DNA from: Nitrincola tibetensis
Lineage (GTDB): Bacteria; Pseudomonadota; Gammaproteobacteria; Pseudomonadales; Balneatricaceae
DNA: 64,000 bases
Assembly: GCF_003284585.1 (NCBI RefSeq)
Contig: NZ_QKRX01000001.1
Span: 1-64,000 of the forward strand
Direction: 5' to 3'
This document shows positions 7,476-17,131 of the stretch, piece by piece. The notes under the pieces were generated by a model. That model was not told where the DNA came from. It ran no database searches and worked only from the letters and a program-made list of their open reading frames with translations. The translations under genes and the position numbers were made by a program. Position 1 is the stretch's first letter; the number at the start of each line of letters is the position of its first letter.

Positions 7476-8920
7476 TGCGCCACCACTGCCGATATTGGAA
7501 GCAAATCAAGCACAAGCATCGATGCGAGCCCTAGAAGAATACTTAACACTGACAAGCTGAGTGCGGTCCATTCAAGAACGGCAGCGGGTTGTTTAAAAGA
7601 GTCTCCGCCTTCAACCTCTCGATAGGTGTAGGAGAAAACACGAAAAATATAGGCAGCAGATAAAAGACTACCCATGATGATCACCGCCACCCATACCCAT
7701 TGAGACTGCAACATAGCACTTTGAATTAATAGCCATTTGCCATTAAAACCGCCACTTGGTGGAAGTCCCATAATACTGACGCCGGCTAAACCAAACGCAA
7801 AAATATTTAAGGGGCGATAACGACTCAGTCCTGCGAGTGATTTCAGATCTTTTTGCCCCGAACAGAAAAGCAAGTTTCCGGCCGCAAGAAACATACCGGC
7901 TTTTGCCAGCGCATGAGCAAGCAACATTAATACCCCACCCTGAAAGGCGAGGTGGCTAGCATGAGCATCAACAGGAGAAAGTAATGGAAAAATCAGCATG
8001 AAATAGCCAACTTGAGCGAGTGTTGAATAGGCAATGACGAGCTTAAGATGCGTTTGGTTTAATGCCATCCATCCCCCCCATAGAATTGCCGCGCTGCCTA
8101 AAATACCCATGAGCATACCTGCACTTGCGGACGCAATTTCAAGGGAGAGCTCTGTCCATAAGCGTAAGACGATGTAAAACGAGGCTTTGATGACCAATGC
8201 TGAGAGCAATGCGCTGACGGGAGTCAACGCACCGCCATGAGCAGGCGGTAGCCAGCTGTGCATAGGAAATACGGCGGTTTTCATGAGTAAACCGATACAC
8301 ATGAAGCCTAAGGCCACGGCTGAAGACAGTGTCAGCGAAAAGTGCTGACTTAACTCCGGCAGCGACAGGGTGCCGTAAGTTGCGTAGAGCAGAGCAACAC
8401 CAAGCAAGTAACCGATGGAGCCTAAGAGCGCGGCAAATAAATAGCGCAGAGCGGCTGCGAGAGATGTGGCATCACGACTGAGGGCGACTAGGCCAACCGC
8501 CGCTAAGCTTAAGAGTTCTAAGCCCACGTATAAATTAAAAAGGTCTGAGCTGAGCCATATACTGTTAAGCGCCGCCCATAGAAACCAGAAAAATGGCCAG
8601 AATAATTTAAGCTGTGTTGCACTCAGATAAACACATGCGTAAAGCGCACAAACACTGGCGACCAACGCACTCATCAAGGAAAAAATGAGAGCGAGACCAT
8701 CGACTCTCAGCTCGATGCCTAGGGGGGCAGACCAGTTACCCATCGCTTCGTTGAAAGTGCCTTGCCCATAAAATTGAAATAACAAAGACACGTTATTCAG
8801 TAGCAAAGCGGTGATGAGTATAAATGACATCACTGTGCGCCAGCGTTTCGATAGCGCCAGCGATACCAAGGCACCTAAAAGTGGAAAAACAATGAGTCCA
8901 GCGATAGGGAAGTGGGCCAT
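7472..8920 (-). CDS. mnhD: MrpD/MnhD-like proton-conducting subunit
   Basis: A 482-residue polytopic protein directly after mnhC, which is the usual place of mrpD/mnhD. The family signature is intact: helix-5 glutamate E135 in LYVGLELLSLAA, lysines in GLLMKTAVFPMHSWLP and in VIKASFYIVLRLW. It should form one ion-translocating unit of the inner-membrane Mrp complex. It overlaps mnhC by one base and the following paralogue by four. The symbol is given on position and signature; the other two paralogues also belong to the same superfamily. Confidence 0.85.
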   Translation of the reverse strand: MAHFPIAGLIVFPLLGALVSLALSKRWRTVMSFILITALLLNNVSLLFQFYGQGTFNEAMGNWSAPLGIELRVDGLALIFSLMSALVASVCALYACVYLSATQLKLFWPFFWFLWAALNSIWLSSDLFNLYVGLELLSLAAVGLVALSRDATSLAAALRYLFAALLGSIGYLLGVALLYATYGTLSLPELSQHFSLTLSSAVALGFMCIGLLMKTAVFPMHSWLPPAHGGALTPVSALLSALVIKASFYIVLRLWTELSLEIASASAGMLMGILGSAAILWGGWMALNQTHLKLVIAYSTLAQVGYFMLIFPLLSPVDAHASHLAFQGGVLMLLAHALAKAGMFLAAGNLLFCSGQKDLKSLAGLSRYRPLNIFAFGLAGVSIMGLPPSGGFNGKWLLIQSAMLQSQWVWVAVIIMGSLLSAAYIFRVFSYTYREVEGGDSFKQPAAVLEWTALSLSVLSILLGLASMLVLDLLPISAVVAQ

Positions 8921-9228
8921 TATGAGGGTCCCTGATCTTCAGGCAGAGTGGCGTGCTTTGTCAGTGCAGCCCAGCGTCGAATTAACACCAACGCCAACGC
9001 AGTTGCGGCAACGGCAACAACAATACCCGTGAGCACCAGCGCTTGCGGAATATAATCCGGCTGACCACGGCCACTTTGAGAAAGTCCAACTAAAATCAAA
9101 AATGTGCCGCTACCCAGTAAGTTAAAGGCGATTAGACGTCGTAATAAATGGCTGTGCAGTATAAATCCGAACACGCCAATACCACACAAACCAACCCCTC
9201 CGTACGCGAATATTAGATAACTACTCAT
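8920..9228 (-). CDS. mnhC: Mrp antiporter subunit C (NuoK-like)
   Basis: A 102-residue protein with three hydrophobic helices, the NuoK/MrpC layout. The second helix includes IAFNLLGSGTFLIL and the third starts after PDYIPQALVLTGIVVAVA, the strongly conserved family stretch. NuoK-like subunits form a small conserved membrane unit beside the antiporter-like subunits. It overlaps the fusion gene upstream by four bases and mnhD downstream by one. Length and order fit MnhC well. Confidence 0.88.
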   Translation of the reverse strand: MSSYLIFAYGGVGLCGIGVFGFILHSHLLRRLIAFNLLGSGTFLILVGLSQSGRGQPDYIPQALVLTGIVVAVAATALALVLIRRWAALTKHATLPEDQGPS

Positions 9229-10172
9229 GGCGTATCCTTCTTTTGAAAGGTTGAGGCGCTTTGAGACAAAAGAAACAAACTAAATAAAATCCATCCGATA
9301 GACAGTGTTAGACCAAGCTCGATCAATAAAATTAAGACACCTGCATGGGCGTCTGGGTAGGTTAAGAAGGGTTGCCCTTGTAATAGCGGCACGGCGCCAA
9401 CAAGAACAAAAATAGCTAAGCCAAAGATCCAGCCTCGTTTGAGATAGTGTTCATTTTGAGCGAGCTGGGTTTTAAGGCCAACCAGATAAAACAACACGAA
9501 TGCAGAGGCTAACACTGCACCTGCTTGGAAGGCACCACCAGGTTGGGTTGAGCCGGCCCACAGTAAGTACATACTGACTAAAAAGATCATGGGAAAAAAC
9601 AGTTTTAAACAGGCGTGGAGTAGCTGGTTAGGTAAGAATTCGTTAGCGACTGGATGCTCATCGGACTGGCGCAGGGTCAAGGCCACTAATGCGGCTAGCA
9701 CTAAGACGGCCACCTCAAGGAGTGTATCGTAACTACGGAAGTTGAGAAGTATAGCCGTAATCGGGTGTGTGACCCCTGATTCCGCCAAGTTTTCGCTGAC
9801 CTTAAGGTCAAGCGCCACCACTGGGCTCAGCGGTTCGCTTACTGCCAATCCTAGAGCCAGAATCACTCCCGTTCCTGAAAGAAGCGCGAGCCAAAAACGA
9901 GGCTGTTTAAGTTGTAGCAATTGCGGTGGGGTGTTCGAGGTCGCGCGCAAATGCGCCAAGGCGTCCAATAGTAAAATGCCAGTAATGCCAGCTCCAATAG
10001 CAGCTTCGGCCAAGGCAATGTCGGGGGCATCCAAACGTATCCAAACCAGCGATAAAATAAGTCCCAGTAAGATAAAAAACATCACAGAGCGAAACAGGCT
10101 TTGGGTAAATAAGCTGAGTGTTGCTAAGCCAAGGAGGATGCAAATGAGCGTCAGGTCGATCAGTTCATTCAT
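9225..10172 (-). CDS. MbhD-MnhB fusion subunit (DUF4040 + MnhB)
   Basis: The first 80 residues form a DUF4040/MbhD domain, with LDAPDIALAEAAIGAGITG, the part that forms the C-terminal region of large MrpA proteins. From about residue 140 it is an MnhB domain, with HACLKLFFPMIFL and GSTQPGGAFQAGAVLASA. I chose ATG at 10172: a GGAG site precedes it and it matches the DUF4040 start; a longer frame would add 34 residues inside mnhG. No gene encodes a full MrpA here. It overlaps mnhG by eight bases and mnhC by four. It is an inner-membrane part of the antiporter. Confidence 0.82.
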   Translation of the reverse strand: MNELIDLTLICILLGLATLSLFTQSLFRSVMFFILLGLILSLVWIRLDAPDIALAEAAIGAGITGILLLDALAHLRATSNTPPQLLQLKQPRFWLALLSGTGVILALGLAVSEPLSPVVALDLKVSENLAESGVTHPITAILLNFRSYDTLLEVAVLVLAALVALTLRQSDEHPVANEFLPNQLLHACLKLFFPMIFLVSMYLLWAGSTQPGGAFQAGAVLASAFVLFYLVGLKTQLAQNEHYLKRGWIFGLAIFVLVGAVPLLQGQPFLTYPDAHAGVLILLIELGLTLSIGWILFSLFLLSQSASTFQKKDTP

Positions 10173-10500
10173 TTTCAGACTCCAAGTGAGGTTCAGTTTC
10201 ACCGGGTTGGCACAGAGGAATACACTGCTCATCCGCTTCCCATGCCACCAAATGACCACTGAGTGCACTGGCAATCATTACAAGCCCCCAAATTAACAGT
10301 AATTTTAGGGCCAGTGCGACCGACTCAATATTTAGAATGAGCGCCAAAACAATAAGACCTAACCCGAGGTTGTCGGCTTTGGTCAAGGCATGGATACGTG
10401 TGTAAGTATCAGGAAAACGGATCAAACCGAGTGAGCCGATGCAAAACATTAAGGCACCGGAGATCAGCAAAAAACTCTGCAGTATTACGAGTAAGTTCAT
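10165..10500 (-). CDS. mnhG: Mrp antiporter subunit G
   Basis: A 111-residue protein with three membrane helices and the MnhG signature GLIRFPDTYTRIHALTKADN. The ATG at 10500 follows the mnhF stop by one base and has a GGA-type ribosome site; longer frames run through mnhF and are not credible. The polar tail of about 25 residues is longer than usual. MnhG is a small structural subunit of the complex. Confidence 0.88.
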   Translation of the reverse strand: MNLLVILQSFLLISGALMFCIGSLGLIRFPDTYTRIHALTKADNLGLGLIVLALILNIESVALALKLLLIWGLVMIASALSGHLVAWEADEQCIPLCQPGETEPHLESENE

Positions 10501-10501
10501 A

Positions 10502-10777
10502 CTAGGAGTCCTTTTTTTCTCGAGTGAATCCCCATACGCGGCCGACAAATGCGATGGCAACAAGCATGGCAAGTAAGGCCAGAACCAAGGCCGTGTCACG
10601 TGCGGCTGGTTGGTTTTGTAGCTCGGCAAAAATAAGTAAAACCGCAACGCCAGTGGAGCCTGTCAGTTGAGCCGCCATAATGCGATCAGCCATTCTTGGT
10701 CCCCGCCAAATTCGAAAAACACCCATCAGCAATGAGAGGAGCAAAATTACCAGTGTTATAGAATAAAGACTGTTCAT
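10502..10777 (-). CDS. mnhF: Mrp antiporter subunit F
   Basis: A 91-residue protein with three hydrophobic helices and the MnhF signature RIWRGPRMADRIMAAQLTG. An AAGGG ribosome site lies about seven bases before the ATG. It sits between mnhE and mnhG as in Mrp operons generally. Small accessory membrane subunit of the antiporter. Confidence 0.88.
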   Translation of the reverse strand: MNSLYSITLVILLLSLLMGVFRIWRGPRMADRIMAAQLTGSTGVAVLLIFAELQNQPAARDTALVLALLAMLVAIAFVGRVWGFTREKKDS

Positions 10778-10787
10778 TTTGTAACCC

Positions 10788-11291
10788 TTAATGAGGTAGC
10801 GGTTCTAATGAGAAAACACGAGCTATATAGTTTTCCAAGCGAATGAGTTCAGGCTGAATGTTTTCAGGTGTATCTAAACAATGAATTTTCAAGCCATTTT
10901 GAGTGGTTCTGACACTGAGAGTTCCTGGCAATAGACTCATGGTGATCATAAACAGCCATAAGGGCAACCCTGTGAGCTGAGTCGTAAAGTCCGTCATGCA
11001 GGAGCATACGGGAAGGCGACGATCCAGTGTTCGTCTGGCAATATCAATCCCTGCAATAAGCGATGCATACATGAAGTAGCCTGCAAATCTGAGCAACCCA
11101 ATAGGGTTAATTCGATAAGGCGAGGGTGGATAGACTCGTAGGCTGATCAGGCTGCAAATCAATACACTTGGCAGGCCGATCACCCAACTAGAGGGATCGC
11201 CTTCACTGAGAATCCACCAAAATAGGCCACCCATTAAACTGCGCACCATCAAGGTGGGTAGGTTAAACCATGTTGCTGAGTGATCCATCAT
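10788..11291 (-). CDS. mnhE: Mrp antiporter subunit E
   Basis: I place the start at the first of two consecutive ATGs (11291), with GGAG upstream, giving 167 residues, the usual MnhE length. A longer frame would overlap the chaN-like gene by 131 bases. The protein has N-terminal membrane helices and the conserved GIDIARRTLDRR region, then the cytoplasmic domain with LPGTLSVRTTQNGLKIHCLD, typical of MnhE. It is the first Mrp subunit gene in the operon and lies 16 bases after the chaN-like stop. Confidence 0.85.
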   Translation of the reverse strand: MMDHSATWFNLPTLMVRSLMGGLFWWILSEGDPSSWVIGLPSVLICSLISLRVYPPSPYRINPIGLLRFAGYFMYASLIAGIDIARRTLDRRLPVCSCMTDFTTQLTGLPLWLFMITMSLLPGTLSVRTTQNGLKIHCLDTPENIQPELIRLENYIARVFSLEPLPH

Positions 11292-11307
11292 CGCTAGATA
11301 AACTCCG

Positions 11308-12204
11308 TTATTTAAAAGCCGCGCAATAGTCTTGAGGCGCATTGGCGGGTGTAAACCAAAGGATATCAGCGCTTGATTGAGCGAGGGGTGACCCTGGATA
11401 GGATAAAGGTAAATAGGTTTGAGCATTTGTTGACTCACTCAATGCACTGAGCAATAGCACCTTAACAGGTATCGAGGCTGGCATCCATCTGGGTACTCCT
11501 AAGTCATGATGGGTATGAATAGCACCTGCGATGAACACATTGACCTTGTCACTGACTCGATATTGGGTCATGCGTTGAGCCATATGTTGGTCGCGAGCCA
11601 GTTGGACTTGAAGCATGTTGTCTAGGTGTTCTCGTGGAAGTTGTTCGCAATGGCTACTGAACAACAGATCCTTCATGAACTCGCTATGCGCATGATCCAA
11701 AATCCCTTCCGGTGCGCCCGTTTGGTATGCCGAACGTTGTGCATCTCTGGGTAAGTCGGCACCTATCACAGCAACGGCATGATCCAGTGCGGCGCGTACT
11801 TGTGCTTCGTAACGACTCCAACCCCAGCCTTGACTCCATCCTAAATCCTCTGGAGTTACTTCCTGTCCTCGGCCTAGCCAAGCATCAAGTTCACGTTGCA
11901 TTTCAGACGTGGCCATCTCAAACGCAACACTGCCTAAGCGTGATTGAGCGGCGAGCGCTTCGATCATTTGGGTTTGAAGTTGATGATGATCAGGATTGTC
12001 GTGGAGTTCTCCCATGAGTAGCCAGCTGCCGGATGGCAGGCTATCGATCAGTTCATCAATATCTGTGAAGCGATCATCTGCGCTGTACCAAAGTTTTCCG
12101 ACGAGCGGGTGAGATTGATGCTCAGGGGCTAGCCATTGTGCCCAGCTTGGAAGGCTCGTCAGCAAGAGCGAGATGCAAACTGCATGTAATAAACGATACT
12201 TCAT
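11308..12204 (-). CDS. ChaN-like haem-binding/Tiki-superfamily protein (exported)
   Basis: A 298-residue protein with a signal peptide (basic start, hydrophobic core, cleavage near SWA-Q at about residue 22). It carries the ChaN family motif LLMGELHDNPDHHQ at about 62-75 and later VFIAGAIHTHHDLGVP. ChaN of Campylobacter is an iron-regulated haem-binding lipoprotein; related proteins resemble the Tiki/TraB protease fold. No lipobox cysteine is seen, so it is probably periplasmic. It overlaps the preceding unknown gene by four bases and precedes mnhE closely, suggesting cotranscription with the antiporter. No Fur box or haem uptake genes were recognised nearby. Confidence 0.75.
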   Translation of the reverse strand: MKYRLLHAVCISLLLTSLPSWAQWLAPEHQSHPLVGKLWYSADDRFTDIDELIDSLPSGSWLLMGELHDNPDHHQLQTQMIEALAAQSRLGSVAFEMATSEMQRELDAWLGRGQEVTPEDLGWSQGWGWSRYEAQVRAALDHAVAVIGADLPRDAQRSAYQTGAPEGILDHAHSEFMKDLLFSSHCEQLPREHLDNMLQVQLARDQHMAQRMTQYRVSDKVNVFIAGAIHTHHDLGVPRWMPASIPVKVLLLSALSESTNAQTYLPLSYPGSPLAQSSADILWFTPANAPQDYCAAFK

Positions 12205-12530
12205 GAGTGACGCTGCGTGCTTTTGACATCAAGATAGTCACGCTGGATAACAGTTTCCAACGCATTGACAGCAGCAACGAGTTCATCAAAGGTTTCGCGG
12301 CAGTTGCGAAGCTGTTTGATTTGATCGGCGGAGGGAACGCTGTTCGGTGACAAATTGGCGATATCGAGTAGCTCGCTGATGTAAGCCGCGCGGGTATGCG
12401 CTACCATGGACAGCAGCGGTTTGAGGTCTTCAAGGCTAAGCTCTGGAATAACGGGATTAATAATCTCGCGATTGATTTCGCGACGATACTTTTCAAGTTC
12501 GAGCAATAAACGATTATTTGTAACAGCCAT
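12201..12530 (-). CDS. Conserved-looking small protein of unknown function
   Basis: A 109-residue soluble, mostly helical protein with no signal peptide or membrane segment. I do not recognise the family. The coding case is good: clean ATG with a GGAAAG-like site, no competing frame, and a four-base overlap with the chaN-like gene. It is the first gene of the operon that continues into the antiporter, and it lies back to back with parC, so the roughly 107 bases between must hold both promoters. Confidence 0.6.
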   Translation of the reverse strand: MAVTNNRLLLELEKYRREINREIINPVIPELSLEDLKPLLSMVAHTRAAYISELLDIANLSPNSVPSADQIKQLRNCRETFDELVAAVNALETVIQRDYLDVKSTQRHS

Positions 12531-12637
12531 GATCTTTCCTCAATTGGGTGAATACCTTTATTATGGTATCAGGGTTGTAATTGTGAAGCCTCTTTATTGA
12601 TTTTTACGGAAAAAATTTGCACTGATCGGAATTATTA

Positions 12638-14923
12638 ATGGCGATTGAAACCACTTTCAACGGTGAAACAGAACGTTTACCCTTACGAACCTTTAGCGAA
12701 AAAGCCTATCTGGACTATTCGATGTACGTGATTTTGGATCGTGCATTGCCCCATATCGGTGATGGCATGAAGCCTGTTCAGCGGCGTATTGTCTACGCCA
12801 TGTCTGAATTAGGACTTAAAGCCACGGCGAAGTATAAAAAATCAGCGCGTACAGTGGGTGATGTCTTAGGTAAGTTTCATCCTCATGGCGATTCAGCCTG
12901 TTATGAAGCCATGGTGTTGATGGCACAGCCCTTTAGTTACCGCTATCCCTTGGTAGATGGTCAGGGTAACTGGGGATCGCCAGATGATCCAAAGTCCTTT
13001 GCCGCGATGCGTTACACTGAGTCGCGTTTAGCGCCTTATGCTGAAGTATTGCTGAAAGAGTTGGGATTGGGAACCGTTAATTGGCAGCCCAATTTTGATG
13101 GCACCCTTGATGAACCAGAAGTGTTGCCTGCAAGGTTACCCAATATTCTCTTGAATGGCGGGACGGGGATCGCAGTGGGCATGGCCACGGATATTCCGCC
13201 TCATAACCTACGTGAAGTGGCAAGCGCGTGTATTCATTTGTTGGACTTTCCAGATGCAAAGGTGACGGAGCTATCTCAGTTCGTTTTAGCGCCGGATATG
13301 CCAACGGAAGCAGAAATCATTACGCCAAAGTCTGAGCTGCGTAAGCTGTATGAGACAGGGCGCGGTTCTGTCAAAATGCGCGCTGTCTATACGCGCGAAG
13401 ATGGCGATATCGTGATTACGGCTTTGCCTTATCAGGTATCGGGTGCCAAGGTGCTTGAGCAAATTGCGGCTCAAATGCAGCAAAAGAAGTTGCCGATGGT
13501 CAGTGATTTGCGTGACGAATCCGATCACGAAAATCCAACGCGTTTGGTCATTATTCCACGTTCAAATCGAGTCGATGCCGAGCAGTTGATGGCGCATTTG
13601 TTCGCCTCCACCGATCTTGAACGCAGTTATCGCGTCAATATGAACATGATTGGTGTTGACGGTCGCCCTCAGGTCAAAGACCTGCGCAGGATCTTGGTCG
13701 AGTGGCTAGGCTGGCGTACCGAAGTGGTCCGGCGTCGATTGCAGCATCGCTTGCAAAAAGTATTGGACCGTTTGCATATTTTGGAAGGTTTGTTAGTAGC
13801 TTACTTAAATATCGACGAAGTCATTCGGATTATTCGGGAAGAAGACAATCCTAAGCAAGAAATGGTTGCTCGTTTTGGTATTTCAGAGATACAAGCGGAT
13901 GCTATTCTCGATCTGAAACTCCGTCATTTGGCGCGTTTGGAAGAGTTTAAAATTCGTTCTGAGCAAGATGAGTTGGCCGCTGAGCGCAAATACCTTGAAG
14001 ACACGCTGGGCTCCTCCGAGTTAATGCGTCAGTTGATTCGTAAAGAAATTGAAGAAGCGGCGGTTGAGTTCGGTGACGAGCGCCGCTCTCCTCTGGTTGA
14101 GCGTGAAGAGTCACAAGCTTTTAGCGAAAAAGACCTGCTGTCATCCGATCCAGTGACGGTTGTTTTATCAAAGCAGGGCTGGATTCGTGCGGCGAGAGGC
14201 CATGATATCGATGCATCTGGGCTTAGCTATAAGTCTGGCGATGGCTTCAAATTGGCCTGTGCAGGGCGTATGAATCAGCCAACCCTGTTGTTGGATTCGA
14301 CGGGGCGCAGCTACACGCTGGATACGCACACACTGCCTTCAGCGCGTGGTCAAGGAGAGCCTGTCACAGGCAAGTTGACATTGCCTAAAGGGGCCAGCAT
14401 TGATGCGCTGCTGTGTGCGTCTGATTCTGAACGGGTGCTATTGGCTTCAGATGCAGGGTACGGCTTTGTGACACGCGTATCGGATTTGACGAGCAAAACG
14501 AAGAACGGTAAAGCGGCACTCAGTTTGCCGACAAACGCGAAAGTATTGCCGCCAGTGGTGGTGAAACAGCCGGAATCGGATCTGTTGGCTGCGGTGACGA
14601 ACGAAGGGCGTATGCTGGTGTTCCCTGTATCTGAGCTGCCTGAGTTAGCGAAAGGTAAAGGTAATAAGATCCTGAATATACCCTCGGCGAAAGCCAGTTC
14701 GGGTGAGGAATTACTCGTTGCGTTAACGGTGCTTCCTGCTGAGGCAACTCTAGTGGTGAATGCTGGGCGTCAGCACCTTAAGTTAAAAGGCGAGGATTTG
14801 CAGCATTATCAAGGAGAGCGAGGACGTCGTGGAAATAAACTGCCAAGAGGTTATCAGCGTGTGGATAGTTTGATAGTGATCCAAGACGCATCTGACAAAG
14901 AGCCAGAGAGCAGTGGCGAATAG
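12638..14923 (+). CDS. parC: DNA topoisomerase IV subunit A
   Basis: This 761-residue protein aligns throughout with ParC. The winged-helix and tower region carries the active-site tyrosine at Y126 in AAMRYTESR. The quinolone-resistance region reads [12 protein letters not shown], with serine 86 and glutamate 90, the residues found in drug-sensitive enzymes. The C-terminal half is a beta-pinwheel that lacks a clear GyrA-box, as expected for ParC rather than GyrA. Topoisomerase IV decatenates daughter chromosomes together with ParE; parE is not in this window. It is transcribed alone, divergent from the operon on the left. Confidence 0.95.
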   Translation: MAIETTFNGETERLPLRTFSEKAYLDYSMYVILDRALPHIGDGMKPVQRRIVYAMSELGLKATAKYKKSARTVGDVLGKFHPHGDSACYEAMVLMAQPFSYRYPLVDGQGNWGSPDDPKSFAAMRYTESRLAPYAEVLLKELGLGTVNWQPNFDGTLDEPEVLPARLPNILLNGGTGIAVGMATDIPPHNLREVASACIHLLDFPDAKVTELSQFVLAPDMPTEAEIITPKSELRKLYETGRGSVKMRAVYTREDGDIVITALPYQVSGAKVLEQIAAQMQQKKLPMVSDLRDESDHENPTRLVIIPRSNRVDAEQLMAHLFASTDLERSYRVNMNMIGVDGRPQVKDLRRILVEWLGWRTEVVRRRLQHRLQKVLDRLHILEGLLVAYLNIDEVIRIIREEDNPKQEMVARFGISEIQADAILDLKLRHLARLEEFKIRSEQDELAAERKYLEDTLGSSELMRQLIRKEIEEAAVEFGDERRSPLVEREESQAFSEKDLLSSDPVTVVLSKQGWIRAARGHDIDASGLSYKSGDGFKLACAGRMNQPTLLLDSTGRSYTLDTHTLPSARGQGEPVTGKLTLPKGASIDALLCASDSERVLLASDAGYGFVTRVSDLTSKTKNGKAALSLPTNAKVLPPVVVKQPESDLLAAVTNEGRMLVFPVSELPELAKGKGNKILNIPSAKASSGEELLVALTVLPAEATLVVNAGRQHLKLKGEDLQHYQGERGRRGNKLPRGYQRVDSLIVIQDASDKEPESSGE

Positions 14924-14991
14924 TCAGGGCACGGGTGAATGACTCCCAGCGCGACCGATACGTGGACGATTGGTCGCGGTGGGAGGGGCGT

Positions 14992-16965
14992 TTATACAAG
15001 CTTACTTAATAAGTGTTTGGCTTGTTTTTCAAGTAGGTCGTGATACGAGGTTCCAACGTGCAAAATCAAGACTTTGTCTTCATTTTCACGACGGATATTG
15101 GCACCATCTAACAGAGACCGCTTCAGTTCTGGAGCTTCAGTAAGCGCCGTGTGACTGATCAAATCATTGCTATGCGTATTACGTGTTAAAAAACGCGCTT
15201 CTTCAAGTAAACGATCTTGTTTGTCACGACGTCCCCTGACAAGCGCCATATGAAGGTTCATGACGGGTTGGAAGTAACGAATCCGACTTTGATTGTAGTG
15301 CTTGTATAAATGGGTAAAGAGCATTGCCGCGCACACCGCATTTACGCCGTGGGTATCATCCTCTTGCGCTTCGTCAAAGTGCAGTAATAAATCACCATTT
15401 TTACATTCCGACACTTCGGCGTTATAGATGGCTGCGACTGAGTTGGCCAGCTCTTGATAGGCTCCTATGAGCTGAGCTCGTTCCTCTTCATCAACGTATT
15501 CAGCATGAGCACTGGTGGTGTCGATTAGCATCAAATAGGCCGCTTCTTTGGCATCTAACACTAACTCTAGGTCCTGCTCAAAGGCATAGATATTAGGTGT
15601 GCTATCTTCTCGACTTGCGCTAAGAGGGTTATTGGGCATTGAAAAATGTGACTCATCCTCATCATCGCGTATGGCTCTGCCAAAGCTTTCTTCTAATTCA
15701 AAGCCATCATCAGGATCAGAGCCGCGTTGGAAGTGGTCGTGGGTATGCAACATGGCGACCTTAGGATTGAATTCAGGAATAACGCGATGTTTTGGTTCGG
15801 GTTTGAGCAGTGAAACGAGTTCATGATCATTGAGTTCTTGTTTATGCGAGGCACGCATTCCCATATCCGAAGACTTACTCTCGTTATGATGTGGGTAGAG
15901 CAGAGGTGGCTCAGGCTCGTCGTCTAAGTACGTTGAGATGGCTGGAATCTCATCGTCTACAAACTTTGGTTGTTGAGCTGGAGTCTGTGCAGTTTGAGAT
16001 CGACGAATGGAATCTGCGAGCGGGCGAGCACTGGCTGCATACTCGTTGACATCGGCAAAGACTCTACGCGTATCAGCGGGTGTATTGCTGGAGCGACTGT
16101 CATGAGCATGAATGGGCGATTCTTGAATCCGCTTAGTTTCTTCAGTCGGTGCCTGTACAGACATACTGCTGTGTGTTCTTTCCGGAGCTCTTTCGGGAAT
16201 TCTTTCAGAGGTCTTAGGTGTTATTTCTGGTGCTCTGTCTGGTGCTTTTTCCGGTGCTCTTTCCGGAATGATATCAGCCTTACTAAACGCGGCTTGCGGG
16301 ATGGCATCGGAGTTAAGATCAACAGGTTCACGTAATAATTCATCCAAATTGATCTCAGGCAGACTATCACTTTGATTTTGCTCTTTCATCGCATTGCTAA
16401 GGGCTGCATCAAAACGATTTTTGGTTTCCTTAACGCGATTAACCGCACGCTCTGGACGGCTTGAAATACTTAACCATAACGAAAATAATGTCAGTAAAAA
16501 GGTTCCTGCTGCACCTGCGAGCATGAGTTTGTGTTGACGCTCAACGATGGCGTTAATGGGTGTTACATCACTCCAGATACTGAGTTTGCCGAGTATTTCA
16601 TTGGCTCCTGACAGCTCCACACTGAAAACCGTTCCTTGTGTGTCTCCGGCCATTCCTAGCCGTAAACCCGATGGATCGGTGAGCTCCATTCCTGTAACCA
16701 TTGGCTGAGAGCTGAGTTCATTCAGAATGTAATTAAGGCTAACGCGATCGTCATTCAGTAAAAAGGGTTGGATTAAGACCCCGGCACTGCGCGCCAATGA
16801 CTGGCTTAATTCTGATGCATTACGCTCAGACATGAGTTGGCTATCCGTTTTTAACAAAATAGCGGTGAGAACGATGCCCGCAAGCATAATAATAGCGGTG
16901 ACAAACAGGGCTCTGAAGCTGCTGTTACCTTTGGGTGTTTCCTTGTCTGAGTCTACGGTGCTCAT
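14992..16965 (-). CDS. YtjB/AhpA-like membrane sensor with cyclase-like C-terminal domain
   Basis: Two membrane helices (about residues 17-38 and 147-166) flank a periplasmic domain resembling the YtjB/AhpA family, usually encoded near serB or parC. A long, low-complexity cytoplasmic linker follows; residues 234-264 repeat short ERAPE/DRAPE/PERAP units. From about residue 475 the protein resembles a class III nucleotide cyclase: LMLIDTT and CKNGDLLLHF keep the two metal-binding aspartates, but the rest of the active site is not clear. I chose ATG at 16965 over a TTG six codons earlier. It ends about 70 bases from parC, convergent with it. Enzyme activity is unproven. Confidence 0.6.
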   Translation of the reverse strand: MSTVDSDKETPKGNSSFRALFVTAIIMLAGIVLTAILLKTDSQLMSERNASELSQSLARSAGVLIQPFLLNDDRVSLNYILNELSSQPMVTGMELTDPSGLRLGMAGDTQGTVFSVELSGANEILGKLSIWSDVTPINAIVERQHKLMLAGAAGTFLLTLFSLWLSISSRPERAVNRVKETKNRFDAALSNAMKEQNQSDSLPEINLDELLREPVDLNSDAIPQAAFSKADIIPERAPEKAPDRAPEITPKTSERIPERAPERTHSSMSVQAPTEETKRIQESPIHAHDSRSSNTPADTRRVFADVNEYAASARPLADSIRRSQTAQTPAQQPKFVDDEIPAISTYLDDEPEPPLLYPHHNESKSSDMGMRASHKQELNDHELVSLLKPEPKHRVIPEFNPKVAMLHTHDHFQRGSDPDDGFELEESFGRAIRDDEDESHFSMPNNPLSASREDSTPNIYAFEQDLELVLDAKEAAYLMLIDTTSAHAEYVDEEERAQLIGAYQELANSVAAIYNAEVSECKNGDLLLHFDEAQEDDTHGVNAVCAAMLFTHLYKHYNQSRIRYFQPVMNLHMALVRGRRDKQDRLLEEARFLTRNTHSNDLISHTALTEAPELKRSLLDGANIRRENEDKVLILHVGTSYHDLLEKQAKHLLSKLV

Positions 16966-17131
16966 GTGATGCTTAATCCGCAATAAAAGATCAACTTGTA
17001 AGATTAAATATGATACCAGTTACCTTACTTCAGTCACACCTGTCAGAGAAGATGATTCCTTGAATGACCCCCGTTGAATAGCAGGTTATAATGGCGTATC
17101 GGCAGCGAGATAAAACGGGAAAGTAAGTCGC

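Noticed and set aside
16174-16269. Short repeats as a possible CRISPR or microsatellite
   Set aside because: The repeats are in frame and encode the proline-rich linker of the membrane protein; there are no spacers.
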